Assembly (NCBI RefSeq): GCF_901709675.1
Contig: NC_051098.1
Coordinates: 11,626,918 to 11,690,917 of the forward strand
DNA: 64,000 nt
From: Syngnathus acus
Taxonomy: Eukaryota > Chordata > Actinopteri > Syngnathiformes > Syngnathidae
Direction: 5' to 3'
Shown one piece after another: positions 37,347 to 48,600 of the stretch; the first letter of the stretch is position 1; every line of letters begins with the position of its first letter. Below the pieces are notes generated by a model, which saw only the letters and a list, made by a program, of their open reading frames with translations, did not search any database and was not told the origin of the DNA. Made by a program: the position numbers and the translations under genes.

Positions 37347-37512
37347 AGCCATACGTCTTTTCCAATGACACATTTTTTCTATATGACTATTCTTTCTTAG
37401 AATGTGATATTTGCAAACCTCTTTGACCCAGAATAATAGCCGTACGTCTTTTCCGATAACACATTCTTTCTTAGAATGTGATGTTTGCAAGCCTCTTAGA
37501 CACAGTACATTA
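37347..37512 (+). repeat. Two-unit tandem duplication
   Basis: Unit 1 (37347-37437) and unit 2 (37438-37512) share AGCCRTACGTCTTTTCC, then ACACATT, then TTCTTTCTTAGAATGTGAT, then TTTGCAARCCTCTT. Unit 2 lacks about 15 bases of unit 1 (the TCTATATGACTAT part). Confidence 0.85.
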
Positions 37513-39217
37513 TTATTCCTCACCTGGCATTGCTCGCTGCTTTTGTTTTTATTAGACACTGGTTCAATTTATGTCTCTTAAGCCCACCAGAGCAGAACAC
37601 ACTTTCAACGGCGTTGTGAATGAGAGTACACCATTAAACATTTACTTCCTCTCCTTGGCATGAGAGAGCAGGTATGCTTTCTGCATGCTTTTTCTGCCAG
37701 GGAGTTTAAAAAAAAAAAAAAAAAGAAGCTGCAGGTCTGCATTGGTCTGGCGCAGTCAAGCAAATGAGCGATGAATATGTGTGCTGGCTGCACGACGATA
37801 GCAGCTGCCACGCGCCGGCCGGGCTTTTGACCAGCGTCTGGCACGGGAGCGCTCTAATTTAAGCATAGCTGCAGTGTAAACGCTCTCCGGGCCAGAAAGG
37901 ATTTGCAGGCTTGGCTCTCGGACTTATCGAGTGACAAAAAGCTGCTGAATAGCTGGAAGGCTCGTAGGTGAAAATCATTTTCGACAGCTCCGTATACACT
38001 CGACACAAACTGAGAAGACACCACCATGCAGGTTATGAATAGGCAAACGGCGTAATTAGCGCAAGGGAGAAAACAAAAAAGGAGCAAGCGCTTTTGAAAT
38101 AACCCAAAGAATAAATGGAGAGGCCAAAAAAAGTAGGCATCAAAGCGAAATTCACATAAGCGACCGCAATTTGCAGCTGCTTATAGAGAACGCGGCCTTA
38201 TTTGTCAGCGCGTTGTGTTTATCTACCTGTGAGTGTTTGAAAGCAAAAAGCTCATTATTGCTTATCTCAGGGGCCTCGTGCTCTACCAGTGACCCCTCCA
38301 AGTCAAAACTATGCCCACCTGACCCCGAGCTCACCTCTAAATCCTACCTGAGTGCCCTCCCTCATACCATCCACCATGTAGTGGTGTAATCTCTCCGCTC
38401 TCCTCCAAGCAGATGGCTTTGCAAGCCCCGAGCAACTACAGAACATCAGACTTGATATTAATATTCATGACTTTCTGACACATTTGAGTCACAGAAAAAA
38501 AAAAAGAAAGACTCTTTTCACTTAGACACAGGGTTGATGTACATTTCATGGTACAGGAGTGGAAACTAGGTTGCAAAAATGTAAGAATGGGAACTGACCT
38601 AATCAAGCCATCACATATAAAGTTTCCATAACAAATAGAAAAAAAAACTGGGCTCAATTTGATTGCCACAGGGGTTATAAGTGCAAGGCGTTTTGGAAAA
38701 ATATAGTACCTCTAAAAAATGGTAAGAACGTAGAGATTGCCAAACCTATTTTAGAAAAATGTTCATTCTCAAAAAGTTACTCACACCAAAATGTTGGATC
38801 AACTAGAAGGCATATATTCTTTATCCTCTGCGAAAAACGACCAACAATGGATCCACTGTATTACACTGCCCCCACGTGGCCACAACAGAAGGAACAGCAC
38901 AATATCCATCAAATTGAAGCAGTTAGGCAAAAAAGTTGAATTTCTTTATATTCTAACTGAACAAATCCATGTTGAACTTGGATCGCGTTCAATTCCTAAC
39001 CGAGTAAATCGTAGTGGTCGCGCTCATTGGTCCTTTGCATATAAAATATGAATTTTAAATTCCTTCATGTAAAATGATGAAGCAAATGGAGCCATGGAAA
39101 ATGGAGCGTAAATTCCAGTTCCTCTGCCAGCCTGCAGATAAGCAACACGACGCTTATCTAATGCATGACTAAATATTTCTCATTAGACAATATAAATCTG
39201 CCCTTGCACAAAATCCT

Positions 39218-39545
39218 GACCCCGAGGTCCGCATGTCTGACTGCAAAGGATCGAAAGAAACCGGCGGCGCGGCGTACGCAGTCAGCCGCCTTCTCCACAG
39301 TCGCTGCCCCGCCATTAGTTACTGCAAAACCCAGATGGGCTCGGTCCCACAGCGCACCGGCGGATGGAGATTGATAGGCGGCTGTCCATGATGTGCTGAT
39401 CATCTCGTGGGCTCTGTCAGCCGCAATATTGGAGCAAATGTTCCACGCAAGCCGCAACGGGACGGCACAGCATCTGTGGCCTCGCTCTCGCGCTGGGCGA
39501 TCACCTTAGCGGTGTGCGCAGTGGAAACAGGTCGCGCACACAAAG
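39218..39545. promoter_or_regulatory. CpG-dense intronic patch
   Basis: About 31 CpG dinucleotides by hand count in roughly 330 bases, inside an AT-rich intron where CpG is sparse. Dense parts include CCGGCGGCGCGGCGTACGC and CTCGCTCTCGCGCTGGGCG. The open frames here on both strands have no recognisable domain and look like a result of base composition. It could be a CpG island marking an internal promoter or enhancer. A smaller CpG cluster lies at about 37790-37850. Function is inference only. Confidence 0.5.
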
Positions 39546-42353
39546 ACTCTCCCCCCCCGAGCAAATATTGTTCAGGGTGACCCGCTTTCACCTTGAACAA
39601 CGAAAAGAAACTGATGATGTATTCGTAATGTGACAACCGCTGTCACATTTTATATCCACTTTCAGCAGATGAATCATTGATGCACTGGTGCGTTCCCGCA
39701 GTTGAAATGAATCCCTTTTAAAAAAAAAAAGCCTGAAAGAAATTCACAACAACCAAATGCCATGATGAAATCTTGATTTTTTTTTTCTTTTTTTAAGTGA
39801 AAATTTTTTAATAATTTCTAGTCTGATTCTATTGAAATACTTAACGCTAATTGTGCCCAGTGTGACAGACTGAGTAGAATGAACAAATCTCAAAGCTCGG
39901 GAATTCATTGACGACATGCCGTCAAGTTTGCACTCTCAAATTCTTTGCCTTGGTGCTGTGATTTTGGTTAGCTAAACTTCAAAATGGGCCCTGCAGCTAA
40001 CTTTCAAGCCTGTGCGTGAACAATAGCAGCTTTAAACTGACATAATTACTGATATTTGTGCCATCCATTTAAGAGCATTTGCCTCCAGTGGATGACCTCT
40101 GACAACTATCAGAGTTTCTCAAAGTGCTCTCTAAGTACTTTGCCATTTTTCTTTTGTATTATTTCCTGAAAAGTTGTCATTTTGAGTCTTCAAAGGTGTT
40201 TATTTTTACCACTTCAAATAAAAATTGTCCAAATTGAATATAAAAAGCATACTGGGTATTGTGTAATAAAGCAATATAAACTGAAAATTCCCAAATGACA
40301 CTTCAACCCTCTGTTGGACGTACGGCAACGCCAAAATAATGTAAATACATTTAAAATGACACTTATTTTAAAAGCACTCTTGTTTTCATTTAATTTCCTG
40401 AATGAAAATATTTTGTCAATCTTAATTTCGGTTAGTTTAACTATAATAATCTTTTTGAGTTCTTAATTATTAAAAAATGAAACGCCAATTTTGGGCCAAT
40501 TACGCCCAAGTTTCCTGCAATACATAAGAAAGTGTTAACGCCATTTTATGGATGGCCTCAATTTGATGAGCCACCGTATGTCACCACATCACACCTTTAG
40601 TTACATTCAAAGACATCGTGACTGTCTAAGTTGCTCAGCTCGGAGGGCATTTTGGGGAGGGGGTGGCAAGTGATAGGGTGCCTATCTGATTTGGGATGCA
40701 ACATTAGGCCACCAGCCAATCTTCTCATCTCCTGCGGAGCATTTTCACAGAGGCTTGCTGCAGACTATCAAATATTCAATAAAGGTTTATTTCCCAAAGG
40801 CGAGTTTCTCTCCCATGCTGTTGGATGAGCCTGATTTGCAGCACTTTCTGAATTATTGTACATTGCGAGTACGGTGGTAATCGTGGTTGCGGTTTTACCC
40901 TCTCCGAACATATGCGGTACAATTTTCCACTGGATATGTTATTCATACACGCAGGTTATCTTGATTCAGAGTTCTGATGAGAATCTGTTTATTTCTTTAC
41001 TCAAAGCTTCAGCTCAAGTTGCAAATTGTAGTAAACAAACAGAGGCTTACAAATGCATATGATGAAAAATAAATGTATAAATAATTCCCAAATGACTTTC
41101 GGAATGGAAATCAGCTCATATTTTTAACTCTTTGTCACCATGGGCATCCATGTTCCTAGGAGACTAAATGTTCGGAAACAATTTAGAAATGGAAGCTATA
41201 GGTGTGGAGGAACCCCGAAAAAGCTTTAGCAGCAATCCGAAGTGGGAGTAAAGTGTTCGTAATTTCAAAGGAAACTATGAAACAAATATTGTTTGACAGC
41301 CATTTCTCGCAAAAATACCCGAAGCTAAGGTACCCGGCAACACCATTTCACATGACAGGAGGGATAAGACCTTGTCACTGCAGGCTGGCATTTAGATGGA
41401 GTCCAATGGCTGACAGTTTCGGAACTGACTTTTGGAAGGAAATCATTTCAAACTGTGGGGTGTGTAATACACCAAGAGCCCATTATTTCTTGTGCGATAT
41501 TATTTGGGGGACAGGTTGGGGAAAAACTACCTTCACTTACCGTTAAGAGAACAATAAACCAACCTCATAACTATCCGAAGGAAAGATGCATTATTTTAGA
41601 GGCTAGGTATAGCAAGCTAGCTAAGAGCATGTCGCGCAAACGCGGTGGCTAACAGTCGTTGAGAAGGAAGGGGGTTTAAAAAAATCAGCGAAAATCTCAA
41701 TCTCAAGGACATTAAATCTGCAGTGATATAAATGTAAAAGTCCTCTTTGTGGATCTTTAATATTTCTACAGTAGGGATTATCACAGTGGGTGTTGCAAAG
41801 CAGTCAGCTCAGGCAATCAATGCCAAGTGACACTCGGAACAGAAGGCAGTCAGTGTCTGTTTGCTTGTTTGACAGACTGAAACATGGCGTGTAGCACATG
41901 ATGTAACAAAGACTGCCGAGGCTAAGCGCTGCCACGTATGGATGTCGCATGTCATTATGGCCAAATTCAAAACGAATGATCACACACCGCGCAATCTTAA
42001 ATTATTCACGGAGCGTTTTAGAACTTTTTAACTTCCATGTCTTGACACTGGAAGCATCTGAAAGAAGAAAAAATGATATGATGTTATGATTAAATTATGG
42101 AGGGGGAAATCGTCTCACTGTTACGTGCCATCATTTTATCGGTCGATAATCGTATACCATGATTCATAAAGGGCGGTCAATGAACGTCTGAATGATGTCA
42201 TTTATACGGGTCGACTAGTTCAACCTCAGCTTCTTTAAACGCACACACTTTCAGATCAATGCCTAAGTGAAATGAACGAAATGAACGAGGGTGGACAAAT
42301 GAACCTAAATTTAAAACATAGGCAATTTCACACTGCATGCATTTTCTTATAAC

Positions 42354-42400
42354 CTCATTAGGTACACTTGTAGGCACACAATCTAATACGACGCCTACAG
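42354..42400 (+). repeat. Fragment of a dispersed repeat (ATTAGGTACAC type)
   Basis: CATTAGGTACACTTGTAGGC followed by ACAATCTAATACGACG resembles a short motif that I recall as widespread in fish genomes. Borders are unclear. Confidence 0.35.
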
Positions 42401-43110
42401 ATTGCAAACAATTATGTTAGATTTTGGTAATTACAATCAGAGAGGTATTCTCTTGCTTTTAAAGTGATGCTGAACCATTGGCATTGTGTGCAAGTGATCA
42501 ACTTAATATTGTGGTTGAAGTGGATTTCACAAGTTAATGTAACGTAGATAAGTGTGGGAGGAAGACTGAATACCCCAAAAAAAACATATGCCACGATTTG
42601 TACCCGGAACCTCATAACGGTGCTGCCGCACAAACATAATTACACTGATTAAAATTTTGGGGAAAAAAAAAAGTTACTTTTTGTATGAAACCAAAACAAA
42701 CAAAGCCCACGTGAATTTGGACTTCGTTATTTAAATTAGCAACCAATGAAGGAGAAATGTGAGATGTCACCTCGTATTTGTTAGCAGATTTGGCCAAAAG
42801 TGCAATAAATACAAAAAACAAATGATTATCCTAAAAATGGATGGTGAGCCAAAAATGGAATCTTTCCGATTCATTGCCTCATGATCATGTGTCTGTTTCG
42901 TGTTGTGTGGAAAATAATCAGATTAGATGGCTCATAGATGTAATTGAAGGAAAAGAAACTCGTAATTACTGGCAAAGCAATTTTCATAATGAGAAGAATC
43001 TCCCAGGAGTGTTGGTGAAAATTCATTCAAGTGCACCGACTCCCGAGCCACTCCAAAACACATCATTTGAAGAATTTTGTTAAATCCAAATTGCGGATAA
43101 ATCAACTCAC

Positions 43111-43208
43111 CTCCTTCTCACCGCAGATATTACTGATGATAGAGTTGGAGGCCGGACTGGCAGAAGGACCTAGGACCGCCACCACGCCCTTTGACATAAT
43201 TTGGCACA
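43111..43208 (-). CDS. grik4: grik4 exon B: amino-terminal domain, GVVAVLGPS segment
   Basis: Exon of 98 bases: TG completing the Met split with exon A, then 32 codons (residues 56-87). It reads [17 protein letters not shown] and then SNICGEKE. The GVVAVLGP stretch with the following SxxxxxIISNIC helix is the family hallmark of the second strand and helix of the upper lobe. Cys56 is the presumed partner of Cys307 in exon G. The acceptor is TTTTCACAG behind a T-rich tract and the donor is GTGAGT after GAG, so the exon leaves in phase 0. Because 98 is not a multiple of three, skipping it would shift the frame. Open frames on the other strand and in other frames here are shadows of this exon and of the neighbouring poly-A and poly-T runs. 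Confidence 0.96.
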
Positions 43209-43234
43209 CTGTGAAAAGAAAAACAAGAGTTACT

Positions 43235-43241
43235 GTTAGCA
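43235..43241 (-). other. Candidate branch point of intron A/B
   Basis: On the minus strand this heptamer reads TGCTAAC, a near-ideal branch-point sequence. It is followed by a T/C-rich stretch and the CAG acceptor of exon B. The presumed branch adenosine (position 43236) is about 27 bases upstream of the acceptor, a usual distance. The call is by sequence only. Confidence 0.5.
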
Positions 43242-43272
43242 AAAAAAAAAAAATCTTTGCTTTTTCTTTGCC

Positions 43273-43292
43273 TTTTTTTTTTTTTTTTTTTT
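43273..43292 (+). repeat. Poly-T run (20 bases)
   Basis: Homopolymer, reading as poly-A in the transcript, upstream of the exon B acceptor. Confidence 0.9.
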
Positions 43293-44254
43293 GCATGATG
43301 TGATTTCTCAAAATCCCACTGCTTTTTCTTTATTCCAGTGACACTTTTGACCCTTGTATGCATTTGTTGCCATGGGAACATTTGTTCTGCAAAATAAATT
43401 AGACTTTAGAAATTCTACTGTGACTTGTGTGAGGATCTGATATGAATGTAAAACGGAAACATATGAATGGAGGAGACAGATAAGCAGTAGATAAATAAAC
43501 AGTAAAGCACAAATGGATGGTGATAACCTGTTTAATATAACATCATGAATCCTGGTTACATGTTTTATCTGCTTGGGGCCTTGAATACTAAAAATTCACT
43601 CTTTGGTATACACACCATATATTTTCATCTCCCATAACACAAAACTGATATTTCTTGTGGGTTTATAATCCCTGGCTTCCAATTAAACTTCGATGCCCAA
43701 TGAAGCGAGCCGGGCACATATAGTAGAACTATGTAAGGATGAACGTGTGTGTTTGTGAGAGAAAGAAGTAAAGGCGGACACGTTTCAGGTCCGTGTGGTG
43801 TCTCCAGAGGCAGTGAATCGAATGATTAAGAAGTAATCCCTCAGTCACCCGTGGGGGCTTGCGGAGACGTGCATATGTGCGGGTTTGCACTTGTGCATCC
43901 ATCCACATATTTGCACCTGTTTTTGTGGCTTCAGCAGATTATGAGGATGAATGATGACAACATGCTTCCATTAGCACAGGTAGGAGGTGCACATGTGAGT
44001 TTCTTTGGAGTATTCAACTGAATATTGGTTGGGGAGGTTTTAGACGTGGTCACAACTTCATTGGAAGTGGCGTTTGTAGTTTATTAAACTACACCGGTGC
44101 ATGAAAGTTATTTGTTTTTGTCACTCGAAAGATCTCGAGTCTCATCGTTAAGTGTGTGCGGCTCCCGCAGTAGAACTATCCATGTCAAATACAATCAAAT
44201 CCGGGATGCTGCTTGACCATCAGCTTCAGTGTTTTCAGTAACATTTTTACTATT

Positions 44255-44360
44255 ATTTTAGTATATATTTTATTAATATATTTAGTATATATTTTATTTA
44301 TATGATTTATGTTTTTATTATATTTTATTAATTTATTATATTTTATTATTAATATTAATA
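44255..44360 (+). repeat. AT-rich degenerate tandem tract
   Basis: The words TATATTTTATTAAT and TTATTATATTTTATTA recur over about 100 bases. Confidence 0.7.
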
Positions 44361-45683
44361 ACTGTCATACAAGTTAGGAAGAGAGGTGTATAGACAAAAA
44401 GAACAAAAGTAAAACTCCTCAATTTGGCTGTAGAGGGCAGAGAGAGAACACATTCATATTCTTGCACCAAAACTGTATTTGGACTCGCCCCAAAATTCTC
44501 TGAGCCATGTTTTTTTTCCCCTTCCAAATGCATAACTGAGTGCAGGAGAAGATTTGTTGAGTGAGAGCTAGGACTTTTTCGATCAGGTACCGACCGCTCC
44601 CTCCGTGATATTCCCATCTAACCATGACCACTCATCCATCCCTAATCCAATTTCTCCCTTTAATTCCGCATATTGTCACACACAAAACATTTGCCAAGCG
44701 CACCCAGCACAGCAACCTGCTTTATTGTGACATGAAAAATATTTTGACCGCTCATCCATGTAAACCAAAAAAAAGTAATAAAGCTGAAGCTCTGTCAGTG
44801 ATAGTCGAACAGATTCACATGGAAAATCAATACGCACACGCTCCAGTCACAGCAGATGACAGTAAACACATCATTCGTATCTCCAAGTCCTATGGCATTG
44901 ATTTCGGATACTTTTAGATTAAAACATTAAAAGGTCAGTCTGGAGATTTGCAGAGACAAACAGCATTGGGAAATCAGTTTTCGTAGTCTATTTAAATAAA
45001 AATAATGGTTGGCAGGAGAAGGCATGTGTTTGTTAGTCAGGTAGAGACAGCAGGAGCTATTCAAGGTTGCATGGTGAATATTTTGTGGTATTCACTGAAT
45101 GTCAATGCAACCAGCCAATTACATTAAGATAGTTTGAAAAACAGAAATCCCATTTGGGGAAGGCGTTTTTTGTAAAATTTTAGCGAGTATTGATGTTTAT
45201 TTTGACGGTGGCTATCATTTTAATTAATACTGTAAATAAGGCCACGAAATTGGGAAATTAAATTAGAGACTGTGATACATGAACATGAACCTTGAATACT
45301 GTGAATTAATTAACTCAATCAATGATTGCTTTTCCACACTTTGCTTCACAGTCACACTGCTAATCAAAAAATCTGGACATAATATATCATGTCACATGGC
45401 CAACGCATGAATAGATGGAAGAAAAGTTGCAGCTGAAAAAAAATTTTTGAAGTAGATGAGAATTTGGTCAATTAGTCGATTTTGCTTGGATTTGAGATTT
45501 CTTTTGAAAGTTCCTCTGTACCTAAAGTTCCCACCAAGTTGGATCCATGAAGGTCCAAAATATTCTTTTAAAGAATGAGGAAACTGAGAAAGAAAATCTT
45601 GTACAACCCTTGACCACAAGGTGTAACACCCAAGACATTTCTCGACATAATTAATGACTGAAATTGAATCGGGTCAAACTCAC

Positions 45684-45848
45684 TTGTTTCTCCCATTTCA
45701 TATTCACTATCTCTGAGCAGCTCAAAGATGTCCACCTCCAACTTTCCAGTGATGGAGCGATTGCTGCTCCTGTTGATGATGTCCTTGGCCAGCGTGATGG
45801 CCAGACGCTCGCCTCTGCTGCACTCCATAGGATCGTCAAGGATGGCAG
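45684..45848 (-). CDS. grik4: grik4 exon A: start of the amino-terminal domain
   Basis: First exon of the receptor visible here: 165 bases, giving CT of a split alanine codon, 54 full codons, and the A of a split Met codon. It begins at [15 protein letters not shown] and ends at [12 protein letters not shown], the first beta strand and helix of the upper lobe. The acceptor is TTTGCAG before CTGCC and the donor is GTGAGT, so both borders are phase 1 and skipping this exon would keep the frame. [10 protein letters not shown] matches GluK4 better than GluK5 as I recall them. Residues 25-31 contain two NRS glycosylation sequons where, from memory, the human protein has none. The preceding exon should encode the signal peptide and end in a G; it was not found up to position 64000. 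A three-unit tandem repeat lies about 60 bases upstream of the acceptor. Confidence 0.96.
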
Positions 45849-45910
45849 CTGCAAAGACAGACACAGGTGAATTCAAAGAAATGACCAGGCAAGTGAACAA
45901 GGATCAGAAG

Positions 45911-46197
45911 GATCGAATTCCTGAGAATCGGCTCTCGAAATGAACCTTTTTGATTCCTTGGTCATAACTAAGATCTTTTTGGACACACATTGAGTCAAAA
46001 GAATCGAATTCCTGAAAATCGGCTCTCAAAATTTCCTTGGTCATAACTAAGATCTTTTTGGACAACGTAGAGAACTTAACTACTAACACACCGACTCAAA
46101 AGAATCGAATTCTTGAGAATCGGCTCTCAAAACGAACCTTTTTGATTCATTTTCTTGGTCAATACCAAGATATTTTTGGACGACATAGAGAATTTAA
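45911..46197 (+). repeat. Three-unit tandem repeat, about 95-base unit
   Basis: Units at about 45911-46000, 46001-46101 and 46102-46197. Each opens with (GA)ATCGAATTCYTGARAATCGG and GCTCTC, and continues with CTTGGTCA, TAACTAAGATCTTTTTGGAC or variants. Unit 2 lacks the GAACCTTTTTGATT part. The array begins about 60 bases upstream of the exon A acceptor. Confidence 0.9.
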
Positions 46198-47587
46198 ATA
46201 CACAGAAACACACTTGCTCTGTGCTCTGAAACACTTTCTTAAATTTCCGACTACTCTGGAACAAAAAAGAGAATGTAGTCTCTTCTGTCTTAACCAATAT
46301 TCATTCATGTAACAAAAAGTAATTTCTACTGTACGGAGTTACCCCTCCATTGCATGACCTTGGGGTCATTCTACTATTAGATTAATCAGTGGCTTTTATG
46401 TCCACCCATAGGCTTTTATTATTCGCACAAAATTTGCAAAGGCCTCTTCATAAGAGTCATGTAACCCATGTGATCTTTCGTTTTCACCTTTGTTTTCCCT
46501 TCCGTTTCTCTCGTCTCATTAGCGCTACATTTCTTTGACAAGAACCAAATGTGTGATCTCACCCCTCCCAGCCACCCAAGCGATTCTGAGTCACGAAATG
46601 GTACATTACACACGTCTGAAGAAATGTAACCAATCTATCCAGACTAGTAGGCGTGTGTCTGTTAAATGAAACTTAGAATTCTAACGTGGCCCGCTCTTAT
46701 GGGATCTGACGTTTAGGGTCGGTCAATACGTGACAGCTGGCAAACAAGGAAGACTGATTCCATACAGGGAAACATGAGTTGGCCCTTGATCCAGCGAAAG
46801 CAATCAATGAGTTGCCGGGAGGTGTGCTAAGGCTTTGGACCGTGGAAGAAAGTCTTTGTGACGGCAGGCATTTAGAAAAAGAAAATCCTCGGAGAGCGCA
46901 AAGCAGCAGAAAGTGATCTTTGGAGGTCTATTAGCATCTCTCACAGATGCGATCCTTTTGTAAACATGCACGCCTGGCTGATTTGCAACGCCAATACCCA
47001 TTGAGCATTCAACGGCACTAAACTATTAAGCAAATCAACTTTTTCATCTGCAATAATAGTTTGCTGAGGCAGACTGGGAGCTTTTATTGCATGGTGCAGT
47101 GCAATTACTACATTCAAGTTTAATGCGCTACGGCAAGCGAGTGGAGTTCGCAAGGGTACACTTTGGAAAGGTTAGCCCTGATTTGGCTTGTGCTTCTCAA
47201 CAGGTGTGTACTGTAGCTGAGATGCCAATTGCTGCATCAGCAACATGCATGGATAGCGTGACATCACACCGATGCGGCGCAATATAACAATTAAATTCCA
47301 ACAAAGTAAGAGTCAGGAGTTCTGGTAGATTGCTCTGGAATTGGAAGACAAAAGTATTGAAACGCAATCAACTGAGCTTCTCTGTTGCTTGCAGACTTTC
47401 AAGCAATACAGTTCTTCAAAAAGGTGGCTTTTTATTGCCACTTCCAGTTGTCTGACAAAAGTCTATTAGCTAATGCTAACAAACAACGCTAACCAATATA
47501 GGTGGGCTAGCAAATAGCATTGGTGTGAAGCATTTGAACACAAGTAGTGGACTAACACATGTAAACAGTCAATATAAAGATACTCAC

Positions 47588-47611
47588 AGGCATATATTCT
47601 TTATCCTCTGC
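47588..47611 (+). repeat. 24-base word shared with 38808-38831
   Basis: AGGCATATATTCTTTATCCT followed by CTGC is identical at both places, 8.8 kb apart, in the same orientation, with similarity fading on both sides. Probably a fragment of a dispersed repeat. Confidence 0.6.
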
Positions 47612-48452
47612 AAAGAAAAACTAACATCGCTATGGCCTAAGGATTTTTTTTAACCAGCTCCCTATATGTACCCTAAACCCAGAAGTTTGTATTATACGTC
47701 CGGGGGGGGCCAAGAGGTGTATACGAGAAAGAGCAGTACGACATTTGATTATTAAAACACGTCCAGTTTCGAAGAAAATGGACTGTTTGTTTTCTTAAGA
47801 ACAACAAGAGCAAATTGAATATCTAAAGGGGAGGCGCTCACAGTTCAAACTGCATCGAGGTGGGGGGTGGGTCATGTTCGTTGAAGTTTAGCCGCCTCTT
47901 AATGGTAAAAAAAAGGCAAAGGCGCTGCCCCACGCTTGCACTAAGACGCCGGAGATGCATAGTACATGCTTTTAGTTGAAGTTTCAGTAAAGTGTCAGTC
48001 AAGGGTAAGACACTCATTATCCTTTTGAGGAATCGACCGGCTGGTCTTATGTCTCCTTGTCCATCAGGCCGTGTACTAAATGCAGATCAAATGAACTACT
48101 TGTAGTCGACTGTACCTTGCATTTAATGGCGATGTGCTTAAAGGCGTTGGAGGTAAAAGCCATTACGTGAAATGGTGAATTGTTGAGTTGACTTGATCTT
48201 TGACCAAAAGAACTTTGAACACGTTATTGTCATGACTTTCATTTGAATTGGACTTTTTTTAGTTCATGTTTTATTCACAAGTACTGACAGGTAACTGTTG
48301 TGCACTTTTATTACCTTTGTGCACAAAGTGACTTTCACATCAAGTATCAAGAATCCAAAATGGATTTACAGTGATGCAAAAATATTTAGGAAAAATAATT
48401 GGCCATCAAAGTTGTGCTTATTCGTCTGAAGAGTCAAGAAATTCACAAGGGT

Positions 48453-48600
48453 CTTATTCAGGCTGGGTTCTAGAAAACTGCTTAAATAAAAATAATAATT
48501 ATAAAAATGAAACAATTATAAATAAATAATTCACTTATTCAGGCTGGTTTATAGAAAACTGCTTATATAAAAATAAGAATAAAAATGAGAAAATTAATAC
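48453..48600 (+). repeat. Two-unit tandem duplication, about 81-base unit
   Basis: Unit 1 at 48453-48533 and unit 2 at 48534-48600. Both start CTTATTCAGGCTGG and share TAGAAAACTGCTTA followed by TATAAAAATAA-like sequence; unit 2 is shorter. Confidence 0.88.

Larger units (their letters stand above)
27977..43110. other. grik4 intron B/C
   Basis: Largest internal intron, about 15.1 kb. It holds a degenerate tandem region (28110-28530), a 191-base inverted-repeat element (29556-29746), a GT/GA microsatellite (32461-32803), an inverted-repeat element (33105-33516), a possible tRNA-derived fragment (33640-33712), a remnant hAT-like element (37127-37232), a tandem duplication (37347-37512), a CpG-dense patch (39218-39545) and a fragment of a dispersed repeat (42354-42400). 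No other gene recognised. Confidence 0.8.
43209..45683. other. grik4 intron A/B
   Basis: Intron of about 2.5 kb. It contains a poly-T run of 20 at 43273-43292, a candidate branch point next to exon B, and an AT-rich repeat around 44255-44360. Nothing else recognised. Confidence 0.85.
2258..45848 (-). other. grik4: grik4-like kainate receptor gene, partial (eight internal exons, amino-terminal domain)
   Basis: This span covers the exons seen of a GluK4 (KA1) type kainate receptor subunit, a neuronal membrane protein that forms glutamate-gated cation channels together with GluK1-3. The eight exons join in one frame to 360 residues of the extracellular amino-terminal domain (periplasmic-binding-protein fold). 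Residue numbers in the exon entries count from the first complete codon of exon A. Intron phases from A/B to G/H are 1, 0, 1, 0, 0, 0, 0. Two cysteines (56 and 307) are 251 residues apart, matching the spacing I recall for the conserved Cys65-Cys316 bridge of GluK2. Seven N-glycosylation sequons occur (N25, N29, N130, N192, N244, N258, N295). GluK4 is preferred over GluK5 because of motifs such as [24 protein letters not shown] and [21 protein letters not shown]. The signal peptide exon, ligand-binding domain, channel and tail are outside the window. Confidence 0.95.

Noticed and set aside
39158-39457. 99-codon minus-strand frame with Ala/Arg-rich sequence
   Set aside because: Stop codons are rare here because of the CpG-rich composition; the product resembles no family.
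41202-41546. 114-codon plus-strand open frame
   Set aside because: No recognisable domain, no homologous-looking motif, and not linked to any splice signals.
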